Shown in pieces: positions 13,853 through 21,280 of a DNA stretch of 21,280 nucleotides; position 1 is the stretch's first letter; each line of letters opens with the position of its first letter. This DNA is from Bacteroidales bacterium (GTDB lineage: Bacteria; Bacteroidota; Bacteroidia; Bacteroidales; WCHB1-69). The notes beneath the pieces were generated by a model, which had not been told where the DNA came from, did no database searches, and saw only the letters and a list, made by a program, of their open reading frames with translations. The stretch is taken from contig JAISTU010000051.1 in the NCBI GenBank assembly GCA_031272415.1, positions 1-21,280 on the forward strand. The letters are read 5' to 3'. The position numbers and the translations under genes were made by a program.

Positions 13853-16800
13853 ATGGCTTTCAGAAAAGATAACAATATAAGGAAAGATTTTTCAAAAATA
13901 ACCATTAGTTTGGCATCGCCAGAGGCAATGTTAGATAGGTCAAAAGGGGAAGTAATTAAACCTGAAACTATCAATTATCGTACCTATAAAGCCGAAAGGG
14001 ACGGTTTGTTTTGCGAGCGTATTTTTGGTCCTGTTAAGGATTGGGAATGTCATTGCGGAAAATACAAACGCATTCGGTATAAAGGAGTTGTATGCGACCA
14101 TTGCGGAGTAGAAGTTACCGAAAAGAAAGTGCGCCGCGAAAGGATGGGGCATATTCAATTGGTAATGCCTGTTGCTCATATATGGTTTTTCAAAACATTA
14201 CCTAACCGATTGGGTGCTTTTGTAGGTTTGCCTTCCAAAAGTCTTGAAAAGGTAATTTATTTTGAGCAATTTGTTGTTTTACAGGCAGGTGCGGCTGAAA
14301 AGTTCGGCATCTCCAAATTGGATTTGCTCTCCGAAGAGGCTTATTTTGAATTGACAGAGCAATTGCTAAAAGACAATGCCAAATTAGAGGACAGCGACCC
14401 TGAAAAATTTATTGCAAAAATGGGGGCAGAGGCTATTTTGGAACTGATGCAGCAAATTGATATAGACGAAGAATCTTACAAATTGAGAGATAGAGCCAAT
14501 CAAGAAACCTCACAGCAGCGCAAACAAGAAATTTTAAAAAGGTTGCATGTTTTTGAATCTTTCCGCGACAGCAAAAAGAGATTAGAAAACAAACCTGAGT
14601 GGATGATAGTGCGGGTGATACCTGTTATTCCGCCCGAATTGCGTCCTTTGGTGCCTTTAGATGGCGGACGTTTTGCTACTTCTGATTTGAACGAACTTTA
14701 TAGACGCGTGATTATCAGGAACAACCGTCTTAAAAGATTGATGGACATCAAAGCCCCTGATGTAATTATGCGTAATGAAAAACGTATGTTGCAAGAGGCT
14801 GTCGATTCTTTGTTCGATAATTCCAAAAAAACGCTTGCATTTAAGGCAGAAAATCGTCCGTTAAAATCATTGTCAGACTCTTTGAAGGGAAAACAAGGAC
14901 GTTTCCGTCAAAATTTGTTGGGTAAACGTGTGGATTATTCAGGACGTTCTGTTATTGTAGTAGGACCTGATTTGAAATTGAATGAATGCGGATTGCCCAA
15001 AGAAATGGCAGCCGAATTGTTTAAACCTTTCATTATCAGGAAGATGCTTGAACGTGGATTGGTGAAAACGGTTAAATCTGCAAAAAAAGTTGTTGATAGA
15101 AAAGACCCTGTTATTTGGGATATATTGGAAAATATACTCAAAGGACACCCTGTATTGCTCAACCGTGCGCCTACATTGCACCGATTGGGGATACAAGCAT
15201 TTCAGCCCAAATTGGTAGAAGGGAAAGCCATTCGTTTGCACCCGCTTTGTTGTACGGCATTTAATGCTGACTTTGACGGGGACCAAATGGCGGTGCATGT
15301 TCCGTTGGGAAATGCGGCTATTTTGGAGGCGCAAATGTTGATGCTTGCTTCTCACAATATTCTCAATCCTGCTAACGGAGCACCTGTTACGGTTCCTTCG
15401 CAAGACATGGTTTTAGGATTGTATTATATAACAAAAGGGCTAAAATCAACCGAAGACATGAAGGTCAAAGGCGAGGGAATGACATTCTATTCGCCACAAG
15501 AGGTGATAATGGCACATAATGAAAACAAAGTTCATACCAACGCTTATATTAAATGTAGGGTGAATTTGCATGGAGACGGCAAAATGGAGTTGGTTGAAAC
15601 CACTGTCGGACGTGTTCTTTTCAATACAGTTGTGCCGGAAGAGTACGGCTTTATCAATGAATTGTTGACCAAAAAATCACTCAGAGATATTATTGGTAAT
15701 GTATTAAAGAAATCAGGTACTGCCAAAACTGCCAAATTTTTAGATGATATTAAAGATTTGGGCTTTTTGATGGCGTTCAAAGGCGGTTTGTCTTTCAATT
15801 TGGGAGACGTTATTATTCCTGCCGAAAAAGCCGACTTAATACAAGAGGCTAATACACAAGTGGATGAGGTAATGATGAATTACCACAACGGTTTGATTAC
15901 ACAACAAGAAAGATATAATCAAGTAATTGATATATGGACACATACGAATGCCAATCTGAGCCGTATTTTGATGGATAAATTATCAAAAGACCGTCAAGGC
16001 TTTAATTCGGTATATATGATGTTGGATTCTGGGGCACGTGGTTCTCGTGAGCAAATTCGTCAGTTGTCCGGCATGCGTGGTTTGATGGCAAAACCGACCA
16101 AAGCAGGTGCAGCAGGCGGTGAAATTATTGAAAATCCAATTCTTTCTAACTTTAAAGAAGGTTTGTCGGTAATGGAATATTTTATTTCTACTCACGGGGC
16201 ACGTAAAGGTTTGGCTGACACGGCATTAAAAACGGCTGACGCAGGTTATTTGACCCGCCGTTTGGTAGACGTAGCCCATGATGTCATTATTACCGAAGAA
16301 GACTGCGGTACATTGCGCGGACTGTTGGTAGGTGCATTGAAGAAAAATGACGAAATAGTAGAGTCTTTATATGACCGTATTTTAGGACGTACAACTTTGC
16401 ACGATATTTATGACCCCAATACTAATGAATTGATTGTTAAAGCAGGGGCAGAATTGAATGAAGAGTTGAGCAGAAAAATTGAAGATGCGGGTATAGAAGA
16501 GTTGGAAATTCGGTCTATTCTTACTTGCGAGTCCAAACAAGGTGTATGTGCAAGGTGTTATGGACGAAATTTGGCAACAGGCAAGATGGTACAGTTAGGC
16601 GAGGCTGTGGGCGTTATTGCGGCTCAGTCTATCGGTGAGCCCGGTACTCAGTTGACCTTGCGTACATTCCACGTTGGGGGGGTTGCAGGTAACTTATCCG
16701 TACAGGCAAATATCAAAGCCAAAATCAGTGGTACGCTCACCATTGATGAATTGCGGAGCGTAACTGTTAACAAAGGAAATCCAAAAGAAGGAGGCATCAC

Positions 16801-18160
16801 TTGTGAGCGTGTTATCGGTCGTTCGGCTGAAATGCACATCACTGACCAAGCCACAGGACTTACTTTGGCGACTGCAAATATTCCTTATGGCTCATTTTTG
16901 TACAAAAAATCGGGCGATTGGGTAGAAAAAGGTGATGTAATTGCTGACTGGGAAGCATTTAATGCCCTGATAATCAGTGAAGTAGCCGGAACAGTGAGAT
17001 TCCATGATATTTTGGAACAAATTACCTACCGTACCGAAACGGACGAACAAACGGGTATGACTTCCAAAATTATTATTGAGAGTCGTCAAAAAACCAAATC
17101 TCCATCTATTCGCATTATTGACAAAGAAGGTACTATTATCAAAGAATATGACTTACCCGTGGGCGCTCGTTTGGAGGTGAACGAAGGCGAGAAGATTACC
17201 GCCGGAGGTATATTGGTAAAAATACCGCGTACATTTGGTAAAACAGGTGATATTACCGGAGGTTTGCCACGTGTTACGGAGTTGTTTGAAGCCAGAAATC
17301 CTTCCGACCCGGCTGTTGTTGCCGAAATTGATGGTGTTGTTTCGTTCAGCAAAAAACTCAAACGTGGAAACAGAGAAGTCGTTATTACCTCCAAAACAGG
17401 AGAGGAAAAGAAATATTTAATTCCTACCTCCAAACAGATTTTGGCACAAGAAAACGACTTTATCAGAGCAGGAACTCCGCTTTCGGAGGGTGCTCTCACG
17501 CCGGCTGATATTCTTTCTATTCGCGGACCGATGTCGGTACAAGAATATATTGTTAATGAAATTCAAGAGGTTTACCGTCTGCAAGGTGTAAAAATCAATG
17601 ACAAACATTTTGAGGTTATTGTTCGCCAGATGATGCGTAAAGTTGAAATTGAAGAGCCGGGAGATACACGTTTTCTCGAAGGTGAGTTAATCAATAAGAT
17701 CGATTTCCAAAATGAAAACGATATGATTTGGGATAAAAAAGTCATCGTTGAGACAGGCGATTCGGTTAAATTTTCAAAAGGTCAAATTATTACTGCACGC
17801 GAATTGAGAGATGAAAATTCATTGCTCAAGCGGCAAGATAAAAAAGGCATGGAAGTAAGAGACGCATTGCCTGCAACAGGGAAACAGATATTGCAAGGGA
17901 TTACAAGAGCCTCTTTGCAGACTCGCAGTTTTATCTCTGCAGCGTCTTTCCAAGAAACGACAAAAGTATTGACAGAAGCGGCTGTAAATGCAAAAACAGA
18001 TTATTTACAGGGCTTAAAAGAAAACGTAATTGTAGGAAAATTGATACCTTGCGGTACCGGTATTTCTCAATTTAACAATATAGTAGTCGGCTCTATGGAA
18101 GAATATCGTAATCTGATGGCTTCAAAACAAATGAAACAAAATAAACAGCGTAATCAATAA
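13853..18160 (+). CDS. rpoC: DNA-directed RNA polymerase subunit beta-prime
   Basis: 1435 aa, the usual size in this phylum. RpoC carries the catalytic magnesium site. The N-terminal zinc site is Cys66, Cys68, Cys81 and Cys84 (HCGKYKR...VCDHCG). The catalytic NADFDGD motif is at 471-477, with Asp473, Asp475 and Asp477. The second zinc site is Cys818, Cys892, Cys899 and Cys902. The trigger-loop and bridge-helix region includes ARKGLADTALKTADAGYLTRRL after about 780. All key residues are present. The start ATG fits the conserved MAFRKDN-type N-terminus. A DUF3467 gene begins 6 bp after the stop. Confidence 0.98.
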   Translation: MAFRKDNNIRKDFSKITISLASPEAMLDRSKGEVIKPETINYRTYKAERDGLFCERIFGPVKDWECHCGKYKRIRYKGVVCDHCGVEVTEKKVRRERMGHIQLVMPVAHIWFFKTLPNRLGAFVGLPSKSLEKVIYFEQFVVLQAGAAEKFGISKLDLLSEEAYFELTEQLLKDNAKLEDSDPEKFIAKMGAEAILELMQQIDIDEESYKLRDRANQETSQQRKQEILKRLHVFESFRDSKKRLENKPEWMIVRVIPVIPPELRPLVPLDGGRFATSDLNELYRRVIIRNNRLKRLMDIKAPDVIMRNEKRMLQEAVDSLFDNSKKTLAFKAENRPLKSLSDSLKGKQGRFRQNLLGKRVDYSGRSVIVVGPDLKLNECGLPKEMAAELFKPFIIRKMLERGLVKTVKSAKKVVDRKDPVIWDILENILKGHPVLLNRAPTLHRLGIQAFQPKLVEGKAIRLHPLCCTAFNADFDGDQMAVHVPLGNAAILEAQMLMLASHNILNPANGAPVTVPSQDMVLGLYYITKGLKSTEDMKVKGEGMTFYSPQEVIMAHNENKVHTNAYIKCRVNLHGDGKMELVETTVGRVLFNTVVPEEYGFINELLTKKSLRDIIGNVLKKSGTAKTAKFLDDIKDLGFLMAFKGGLSFNLGDVIIPAEKADLIQEANTQVDEVMMNYHNGLITQQERYNQVIDIWTHTNANLSRILMDKLSKDRQGFNSVYMMLDSGARGSREQIRQLSGMRGLMAKPTKAGAAGGEIIENPILSNFKEGLSVMEYFISTHGARKGLADTALKTADAGYLTRRLVDVAHDVIITEEDCGTLRGLLVGALKKNDEIVESLYDRILGRTTLHDIYDPNTNELIVKAGAELNEELSRKIEDAGIEELEIRSILTCESKQGVCARCYGRNLATGKMVQLGEAVGVIAAQSIGEPGTQLTLRTFHVGGVAGNLSVQANIKAKISGTLTIDELRSVTVNKGNPKEGGITCERVIGRSAEMHITDQATGLTLATANIPYGSFLYKKSGDWVEKGDVIADWEAFNALIISEVAGTVRFHDILEQITYRTETDEQTGMTSKIIIESRQKTKSPSIRIIDKEGTIIKEYDLPVGARLEVNEGEKITAGGILVKIPRTFGKTGDITGGLPRVTELFEARNPSDPAVVAEIDGVVSFSKKLKRGNREVVITSKTGEEKKYLIPTSKQILAQENDFIRAGTPLSEGALTPADILSIRGPMSVQEYIVNEIQEVYRLQGVKINDKHFEVIVRQMMRKVEIEEPGDTRFLEGELINKIDFQNENDMIWDKKVIVETGDSVKFSKGQIITARELRDENSLLKRQDKKGMEVRDALPATGKQILQGITRASLQTRSFISAASFQETTKVLTEAAVNAKTDYLQGLKENVIVGKLIPCGTGISQFNNIVVGSMEEYRNLMASKQMKQNKQRNQ

Positions 18161-18166
18161 TATATT

Positions 18167-18475
18167 ATGGAAGAAGAAAAGAAAATAGATATTGCACTCA
18201 GCGATGAAATAGCAGAAGGAGTGTATTCTAACTTAGTAGTAATCACGCATTCACATTCAGAATTTATTTTAGATTTTGTCTCACTAATGCCCGGCGTACC
18301 CAAAGGAAAGGTTAAATCGCGCATTATTATGACACCGCAACATGCTAAACGTTTGCTCGGTGCTTTGGACGAAAATATTAAACGTTTTGAATCTATGCAC
18401 GGACAAGTAGTAGAATCTGACCCGCGGCATGCTATGCCACTCAATATTGGTGGAAAAAATACGGGAGACGCATAA
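18167..18475 (+). CDS. DUF3467 family protein of unknown function
   Basis: 102 aa, soluble, no signal peptide or membrane helix. It matches the small DUF3467 family: IALSDEIAEGVYSNLVVITHSHSEFILDFV near the N-terminus, MPGVPKGKVKSRIIMTPQHAKRLLGALDENIKRFE in the middle. The function is not known. It begins 6 bp after rpoC and has no promoter of its own, so it must be expressed with RNA polymerase subunits. From memory this gene follows rpoC in many Bacteroidota; if so, the link suggests a transcription-related role, but this is inference. Confidence 0.85.
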   Translation: MEEEKKIDIALSDEIAEGVYSNLVVITHSHSEFILDFVSLMPGVPKGKVKSRIIMTPQHAKRLLGALDENIKRFESMHGQVVESDPRHAMPLNIGGKNTGDA

Positions 18476-18482
18476 TACATTT

Positions 18483-18565
18483 GAAAGAGAGCAGGGATTA
18501 TTAATTGGAAAAAATACTCTACTCTATTGATTGAAATATTAAAAATTCCCTGCTTTCATTTTTTT
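18483..18565 (+). terminator. Probable terminator at the end of the rpoBC-DUF3467 unit
   Basis: AGCAGGGA (18490-18497) pairs with TCCCTGCT (18547-18554), and GAAA (18483-18486) can extend the stem with TTTC across a small bulge. Seven T's follow (18559-18565). The loop of about 49 nt is long for a terminator, so efficiency is uncertain. It is well placed after the last gene of the operon and before the CNNM gene. Confidence 0.55.
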
Positions 18566-18582
18566 ATGAGTCACAGGTCGTC

Positions 18583-19887
18583 ATGGAGATAGTTATTATT
18601 TTACTGCTTATTCTTTTCAATGGAATACTTTCTTTGTCGGAATTTTCATTGGTTTCGGCACGTCCAGCCAAATTGGACGTTTTGATTGGCAACAAGAAAA
18701 AAGGTGCTACAAAAGCATTGAAAATCAAAAACAATCCCGACAAATATTTGTCTACAATACAAGTCTGTATTACTTTAATTGGTATTTTTACAGGTTTATA
18801 CAGTGGAGACACGTTGGTACAAAGTTTGAAAATATTTTTTGAAGACGCGTTTTCGCTTTCAAAGATTTATTCAGGTGCAGTTGCCAAAGCCGTTGTTTTG
18901 ATTGGGATTACTTATTTTACCATTGTTTTGGGGGAATTGTTGCCCAAAAAGTTAGCCCTTTGTTTTTCTGAAAATATTCTCAGGCGGATGTCAGATTTTT
19001 TAAGTTTTTTTTCCAAATTGTTTTTTCCTTTTGTGTGGATATTGACCAAAAGTTTGGATTTATTGACCCATATTTTCCGCTTAAAAGGGCGTGAAGAGAA
19101 TAAAATTACGGAAGAAGAAATTTTGGCGACAATACAAAGAGGTGCAGACGAAGGTGCTGTTGAAGATGTTGAGCAAGATATTGTTGAGCGTGTTTTTGAC
19201 CTTGGCGATAGAGATGTTGAGTCGGTGATGACCCACCGTAATGACTTAATTTGCATTGATATTTCGGCAACATTGCAGGAAATCAGTGCCATTATTTACG
19301 AAGATATGCACGCTTATTATCCCGTGATAGACAAGCATTTAGATAAATTGGTAGGCGTTATTTCACTCAAAGATTTATTTGGTTGCATATCCTCTCAAAA
19401 TGAAGATATACGCCCTTTTGTGCATGCTCCAAAATATTACCCCGAAACGACAAGCACGTACAAAGCATTAGAAGGATTTCGTCAGTCAGAACTTTATTAT
19501 GGATTGATAATCAATGAGTTTGGGTCTTTACAAGGAATGATTACTTCTGCCGATATTATGGAGGCTGTTTTGGGGAAAATGTCCGAGCCTGATGAAGACG
19601 AGGAAACCATTATTAGTCAATCGGATAATTCATGGTTGGTAGATGGGCAATATTCCTTTTATGATTTTTTGTCTTATTTTGACATGGAGGATATTTATCA
19701 AGAATATGATTATAACACGCTCAGTGGATTGATTTTGCAAGTTGCAGACCACATTCCAGAAGAAGGTGAAATTATTAAATGGCGTAATTTTTCTTTTGAA
19801 ATCACTAAAATGGACTCCGCCAGAATTGATAAAATATTAGTCAAAAAAGAAGAACAAACAATAGAAAATAATAAAAAAGAAGAATAA
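18583..19887 (+). CDS. CNNM/CorC (HlyC) family membrane protein with CBS pair
   Basis: 434 aa, the full family architecture: an N-terminal DUF21/CNNM membrane domain (about 1-165; motifs SEFSLVSARPAKL at 19-31 and GELLPKKLAL at 117-126), a CBS-domain pair (about 205-330; VESVMTHRNDLICID, then NEFGSLQGMITSADIMEAVLG), and a C-terminal CorC_HlyC domain (about 345-422; DNSWLVDGQYSFYDF). Members are linked to magnesium or cobalt efflux and tolerance, and some were once called hemolysins. The CBS pair probably senses adenine nucleotides. His218 stands where most members have Pro in VMTPR. The transported ion cannot be told from the sequence. It stands after a terminator, so it is probably transcribed separately, although no clear promoter box is visible. 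Confidence 0.88.
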   Translation: MEIVIILLLILFNGILSLSEFSLVSARPAKLDVLIGNKKKGATKALKIKNNPDKYLSTIQVCITLIGIFTGLYSGDTLVQSLKIFFEDAFSLSKIYSGAVAKAVVLIGITYFTIVLGELLPKKLALCFSENILRRMSDFLSFFSKLFFPFVWILTKSLDLLTHIFRLKGREENKITEEEILATIQRGADEGAVEDVEQDIVERVFDLGDRDVESVMTHRNDLICIDISATLQEISAIIYEDMHAYYPVIDKHLDKLVGVISLKDLFGCISSQNEDIRPFVHAPKYYPETTSTYKALEGFRQSELYYGLIINEFGSLQGMITSADIMEAVLGKMSEPDEDEETIISQSDNSWLVDGQYSFYDFLSYFDMEDIYQEYDYNTLSGLILQVADHIPEEGEIIKWRNFSFEITKMDSARIDKILVKKEEQTIENNKKEE

Positions 19888-19985
19888 AAGAAAAGAGGCT
19901 GCTTATCCTTTTTGTTTATTTTCGTTTTTTTGTATTTTGGAATAAAAATGTTGTAAAATTAGATAAAAAATAATTCTCAATTTTC

Positions 19986-20013
19986 AATTAAAAAGGTTTC
20001 TTAATTTTTTTTT
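19986..20013. terminator. Weak AT-rich terminator in the convergent spacer
   Basis: AATTAA (19986-19991) and TTAATT (20001-20006) are inverted repeats followed by a run of T's to 20013. This would fit termination of the CNNM transcript just before the convergent nuclease gene. The stem is short and has no GC pairs outside the loop. A second weak hairpin, AAAGAGG with CCTTTTT, lies near 19892-19913. Confidence 0.35.
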
Positions 20014-20962
20014 ATCTGTTTATCTTATTTTGCTTTAAAATTTCTTCAATTGTATCTATCGGAATGTCAGTCAAAGCATGAATTTCTTCAACTGATTGCA
20101 ACTTTTGCCACATTTTTAAGACAATTTCGGTCTTTCCTTCTAAAATTCCTTCTGCTCTCCCTTTCTTTTCCCCTTCTATAATTCCCTCCGCTCTGCCTTC
20201 TACAATTCCTTCTGCTCGTCCTTCTGCTCTGCCATCAATTTTTGCGGTATTAATGACGCTGTTTTCTAACATCAAATTTTGCCGATGATTTTCATAACCA
20301 ATGCGTTCGGATTCATTCATATTTATTTCGTTAAGAATTGTCCGAGCCTCCTGCAAACCGGGAGCGGTGGCTTTTTCCGGAATTTTACTCGTTTTAAGAA
20401 ACAAAATCCACTCATCAAGCGGCGTTACAGCGAGTTCGTCAAAATCATTCACCCGCAATAGAAAAAATTCAGGAAAGAGGTGGCTGATGTTCTTTTTCAT
20501 AAACTGCTCTTGCTGCTTTTCGGAAAGCCCCAAAATTTCATCGGGATTGTGCAAACTGTGAAATTCCGTAGTGCCCTTATATACATAATCGTTTCCGTGC
20601 CCAAATTCAAAGTATACAATATTCACCGAGTACACTTTCTTAACCGCCGCATACGAATACCCCGACTTCATGTGCTCAATGATTACCTTTGAAGTGCCAT
20701 AAAACATCCGCTGAAAATAATCCAACTGCCGCGAATTTTGAACTTCTACAATAATCAACTCACCTTTTGAGTTTTTTGCGAGTAAATCTACGCGGTTAAA
20801 TTTGTCAAATTCTGTTTCTTTATTGCTCTCACTTTCAATAATTTTCTGAATTTTAACATCTTCTTCCAACAACACGCTCAAAAGTCCTTCCAAAACGACA
20901 AAATTTTCTTTTTGTCTCAAAATTTTCTTTACTGCCCAATCAAAACTGATGTAAGTTCCCAT
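20012..20962 (-). CDS. Rpn/PD-(D/E)XK nuclease family protein (putative transposase type)
   Basis: 316 aa from the ATG at 20960-20962. The frame stays open upstream to 21070, but that extension is Phe/Lys-rich and runs into the palindromic element, so the start MGTYISFDWAVKKILRQ is preferred. It matches the family start FDWAFK. The nuclease core shows Asp59 (RVDLLAKN) and Glu73-x-Gln75 (IIVEVQNS), the D...ExQ version of PD-(D/E)XK, then YFQRMFYGTSKVI. Rpn proteins promote RecA-independent recombination; many relatives are annotated as transposases. The C-terminus (242-279) is a low-complexity RAEG/xxEG repeat, usual in this family, followed by a helical end. A good -7 box lies 35 bp upstream. 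No inverted repeats of an insertion sequence bound the gene. Confidence 0.85.
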   Translation of the reverse strand: MGTYISFDWAVKKILRQKENFVVLEGLLSVLLEEDVKIQKIIESESNKETEFDKFNRVDLLAKNSKGELIIVEVQNSRQLDYFQRMFYGTSKVIIEHMKSGYSYAAVKKVYSVNIVYFEFGHGNDYVYKGTTEFHSLHNPDEILGLSEKQQEQFMKKNISHLFPEFFLLRVNDFDELAVTPLDEWILFLKTSKIPEKATAPGLQEARTILNEINMNESERIGYENHRQNLMLENSVINTAKIDGRAEGRAEGIVEGRAEGIIEGEKKGRAEGILEGKTEIVLKMWQKLQSVEEIHALTDIPIDTIEEILKQNKINR

Positions 20963-20996
20963 AATTATATCTTTTTTAACGTTAAAGTATGTTTTA

Positions 20997-21004
20997 CAAA
21001 AATA
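20997..21004 (-). promoter_or_regulatory. -7 promoter box TATTTTTG for the Rpn-family gene
   Basis: On the minus strand TATTTTTG matches TAnnTTTG and lies 35 bp before the chosen ATG, giving a leader of about 27 nt. This supports the start at 20962 over the longer frame. No clear -33 box is seen; the region above is a long T-rich run. Confidence 0.5.
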
Positions 21005-21050
21005 CACATTTTTTTCAATAAAAAAAAAAAAAAATAAAAAAAGATTTTTT

Positions 21051-21142
21051 GTCTGAACTTTGATTTTCATAAGATTTATAAGATTGGCAGGATTAAAATA
21101 ATCATAGTAATCATGTTAATCATTCAAAATCACAGTTCAGAC
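21051..21142. repeat. 92-bp GTCTGAAC palindromic element, copy 3
   Basis: GTCTGAAC (21051-21058) and its exact inverted repeat GTTCAGAC (21135-21142) bound an interior with GATT words about every 10 bases on the left and AATC words on the right. It has the same orientation as copy 1: the tail GGTGCAAAAATAC, then ATCTAAAATCTACACTCT, follows on the right. It lies just upstream of the Rpn-family gene. Confidence 0.8.
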
Positions 21143-21180
21143 AAGGGTGGTGCAAAAATACAAAAAAAATCTAAAATCTA

Positions 21181-21194
21181 CACTCTACACTCTA
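21181..21194. repeat. 7-bp repeat CACTCTA, two copies
   Basis: CACTCTA twice in a row, the complement of the TAGAGTG unit at 80-107. It closes the tail of palindromic element copy 3 and ends 6 bp before the stop codon of the truncated gene at the window edge. Confidence 0.7.
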
Positions 21195-21200
21195 AAATTT

Positions 21201-21280
21201 TTAAAAATTGTTTTCTAAAAAGATTTTCAGTGCGATTTGGGTTTCATTTTCGTCTGTACCTTCGATGATAAAAGAAATAT
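21201..21280 (-). CDS. C-terminal end of an unrecognised minus-strand gene (partial)
   Basis: Reading the minus strand from the window edge gives 25 open codons ending at TAA (21203-21201): ISFIIEGTDENETQIALKI, then FLENNF. The composition is protein-like, with acidic and helical character, and the repeat tail starts directly after the stop. The other two minus-strand frames close within this stretch. The family cannot be told from 25 residues. Confidence 0.5.
   Translation of the reverse strand, partial: ISFIIEGTDENETQIALKIFLENNF

Noticed and set aside
20963..21070. Longer start of the Rpn-family protein (36 extra residues)
   Set aside because: The extension is Phe/Lys-rich, crosses the -7 box and poly-A run and enters the palindromic element. 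The start at 20962 fits the family N-terminus.

Overview
The window looks like a chromosomal segment of a Bacteroidota bacterium. The base composition is AT-rich. Most starts lack a Shine-Dalgarno sequence and follow A-rich stretches. Several intergenic spaces carry the Bacteroidota -7 promoter box TAnnTTTG. The RpoB and RpoC proteins and the DUF3467 gene after rpoC read as Bacteroidota types. I cannot name a genus.

Layout. Positions 1-288 hold no gene, but contain 7-bp tandem repeats, a perfect 20-bp palindrome and a 94-bp palindromic element. From 4116 down to 289 a minus-strand set of four tightly packed genes encodes a Cys/Met-metabolism PLP enzyme, a beta-ketoacyl-synthase-like protein without catalytic residues, an ArnE/EmrE-type small membrane protein and an FtsW/RodA-family protein. 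A divergent 832-bp spacer (4117-4948) carries more repeats and the promoters of both sides. From 4949 the plus strand holds tRNA-Thr(TGT), tRNA-Tyr(GTA), tRNA-Gly(TCC), tRNA-Thr(GGT), tuf, tRNA-Trp(CCA), secE, nusG, rplK, rplA, rplJ, rplL, rpoB, rpoC and a DUF3467 gene. This is the classic translation/transcription cluster, and the four tRNAs ahead of tuf have the same order as thrU-tyrU-glyT-thrT-tufB in E. coli. A CNNM/CorC-type membrane protein follows as its own unit. Convergent to it on the minus strand lies an Rpn/PD-(D/E)XK-family nuclease gene. The window ends with a third palindromic element and the last 25 codons of an unrecognised minus-strand gene.

How it works together. The central block supplies charged-tRNA delivery (EF-Tu and tRNAs), preprotein export (SecE), elongation control (NusG), the ribosomal L11/L1 stalk base, the L10-L7/L12 stalk, and the RNA polymerase beta and beta-prime subunits. 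A strong intrinsic terminator sits between rplL and rpoB. It probably lowers polymerase expression relative to ribosomal proteins, as the attenuator does at the same place in E. coli. rpoB itself seems to start at TTG.

Most worth a second look: a family of GTCTGAAC...GTTCAGAC palindromic elements with a shared tail, found three times; two AGACGT palindromes with a compensatory base-pair change; the KS-like protein that lost Cys and both His; RpoB substitutions at two conserved prolines beside the rifampicin pocket; and the TTG start of rpoB. I saw no CRISPR array, prophage or clear defence island.
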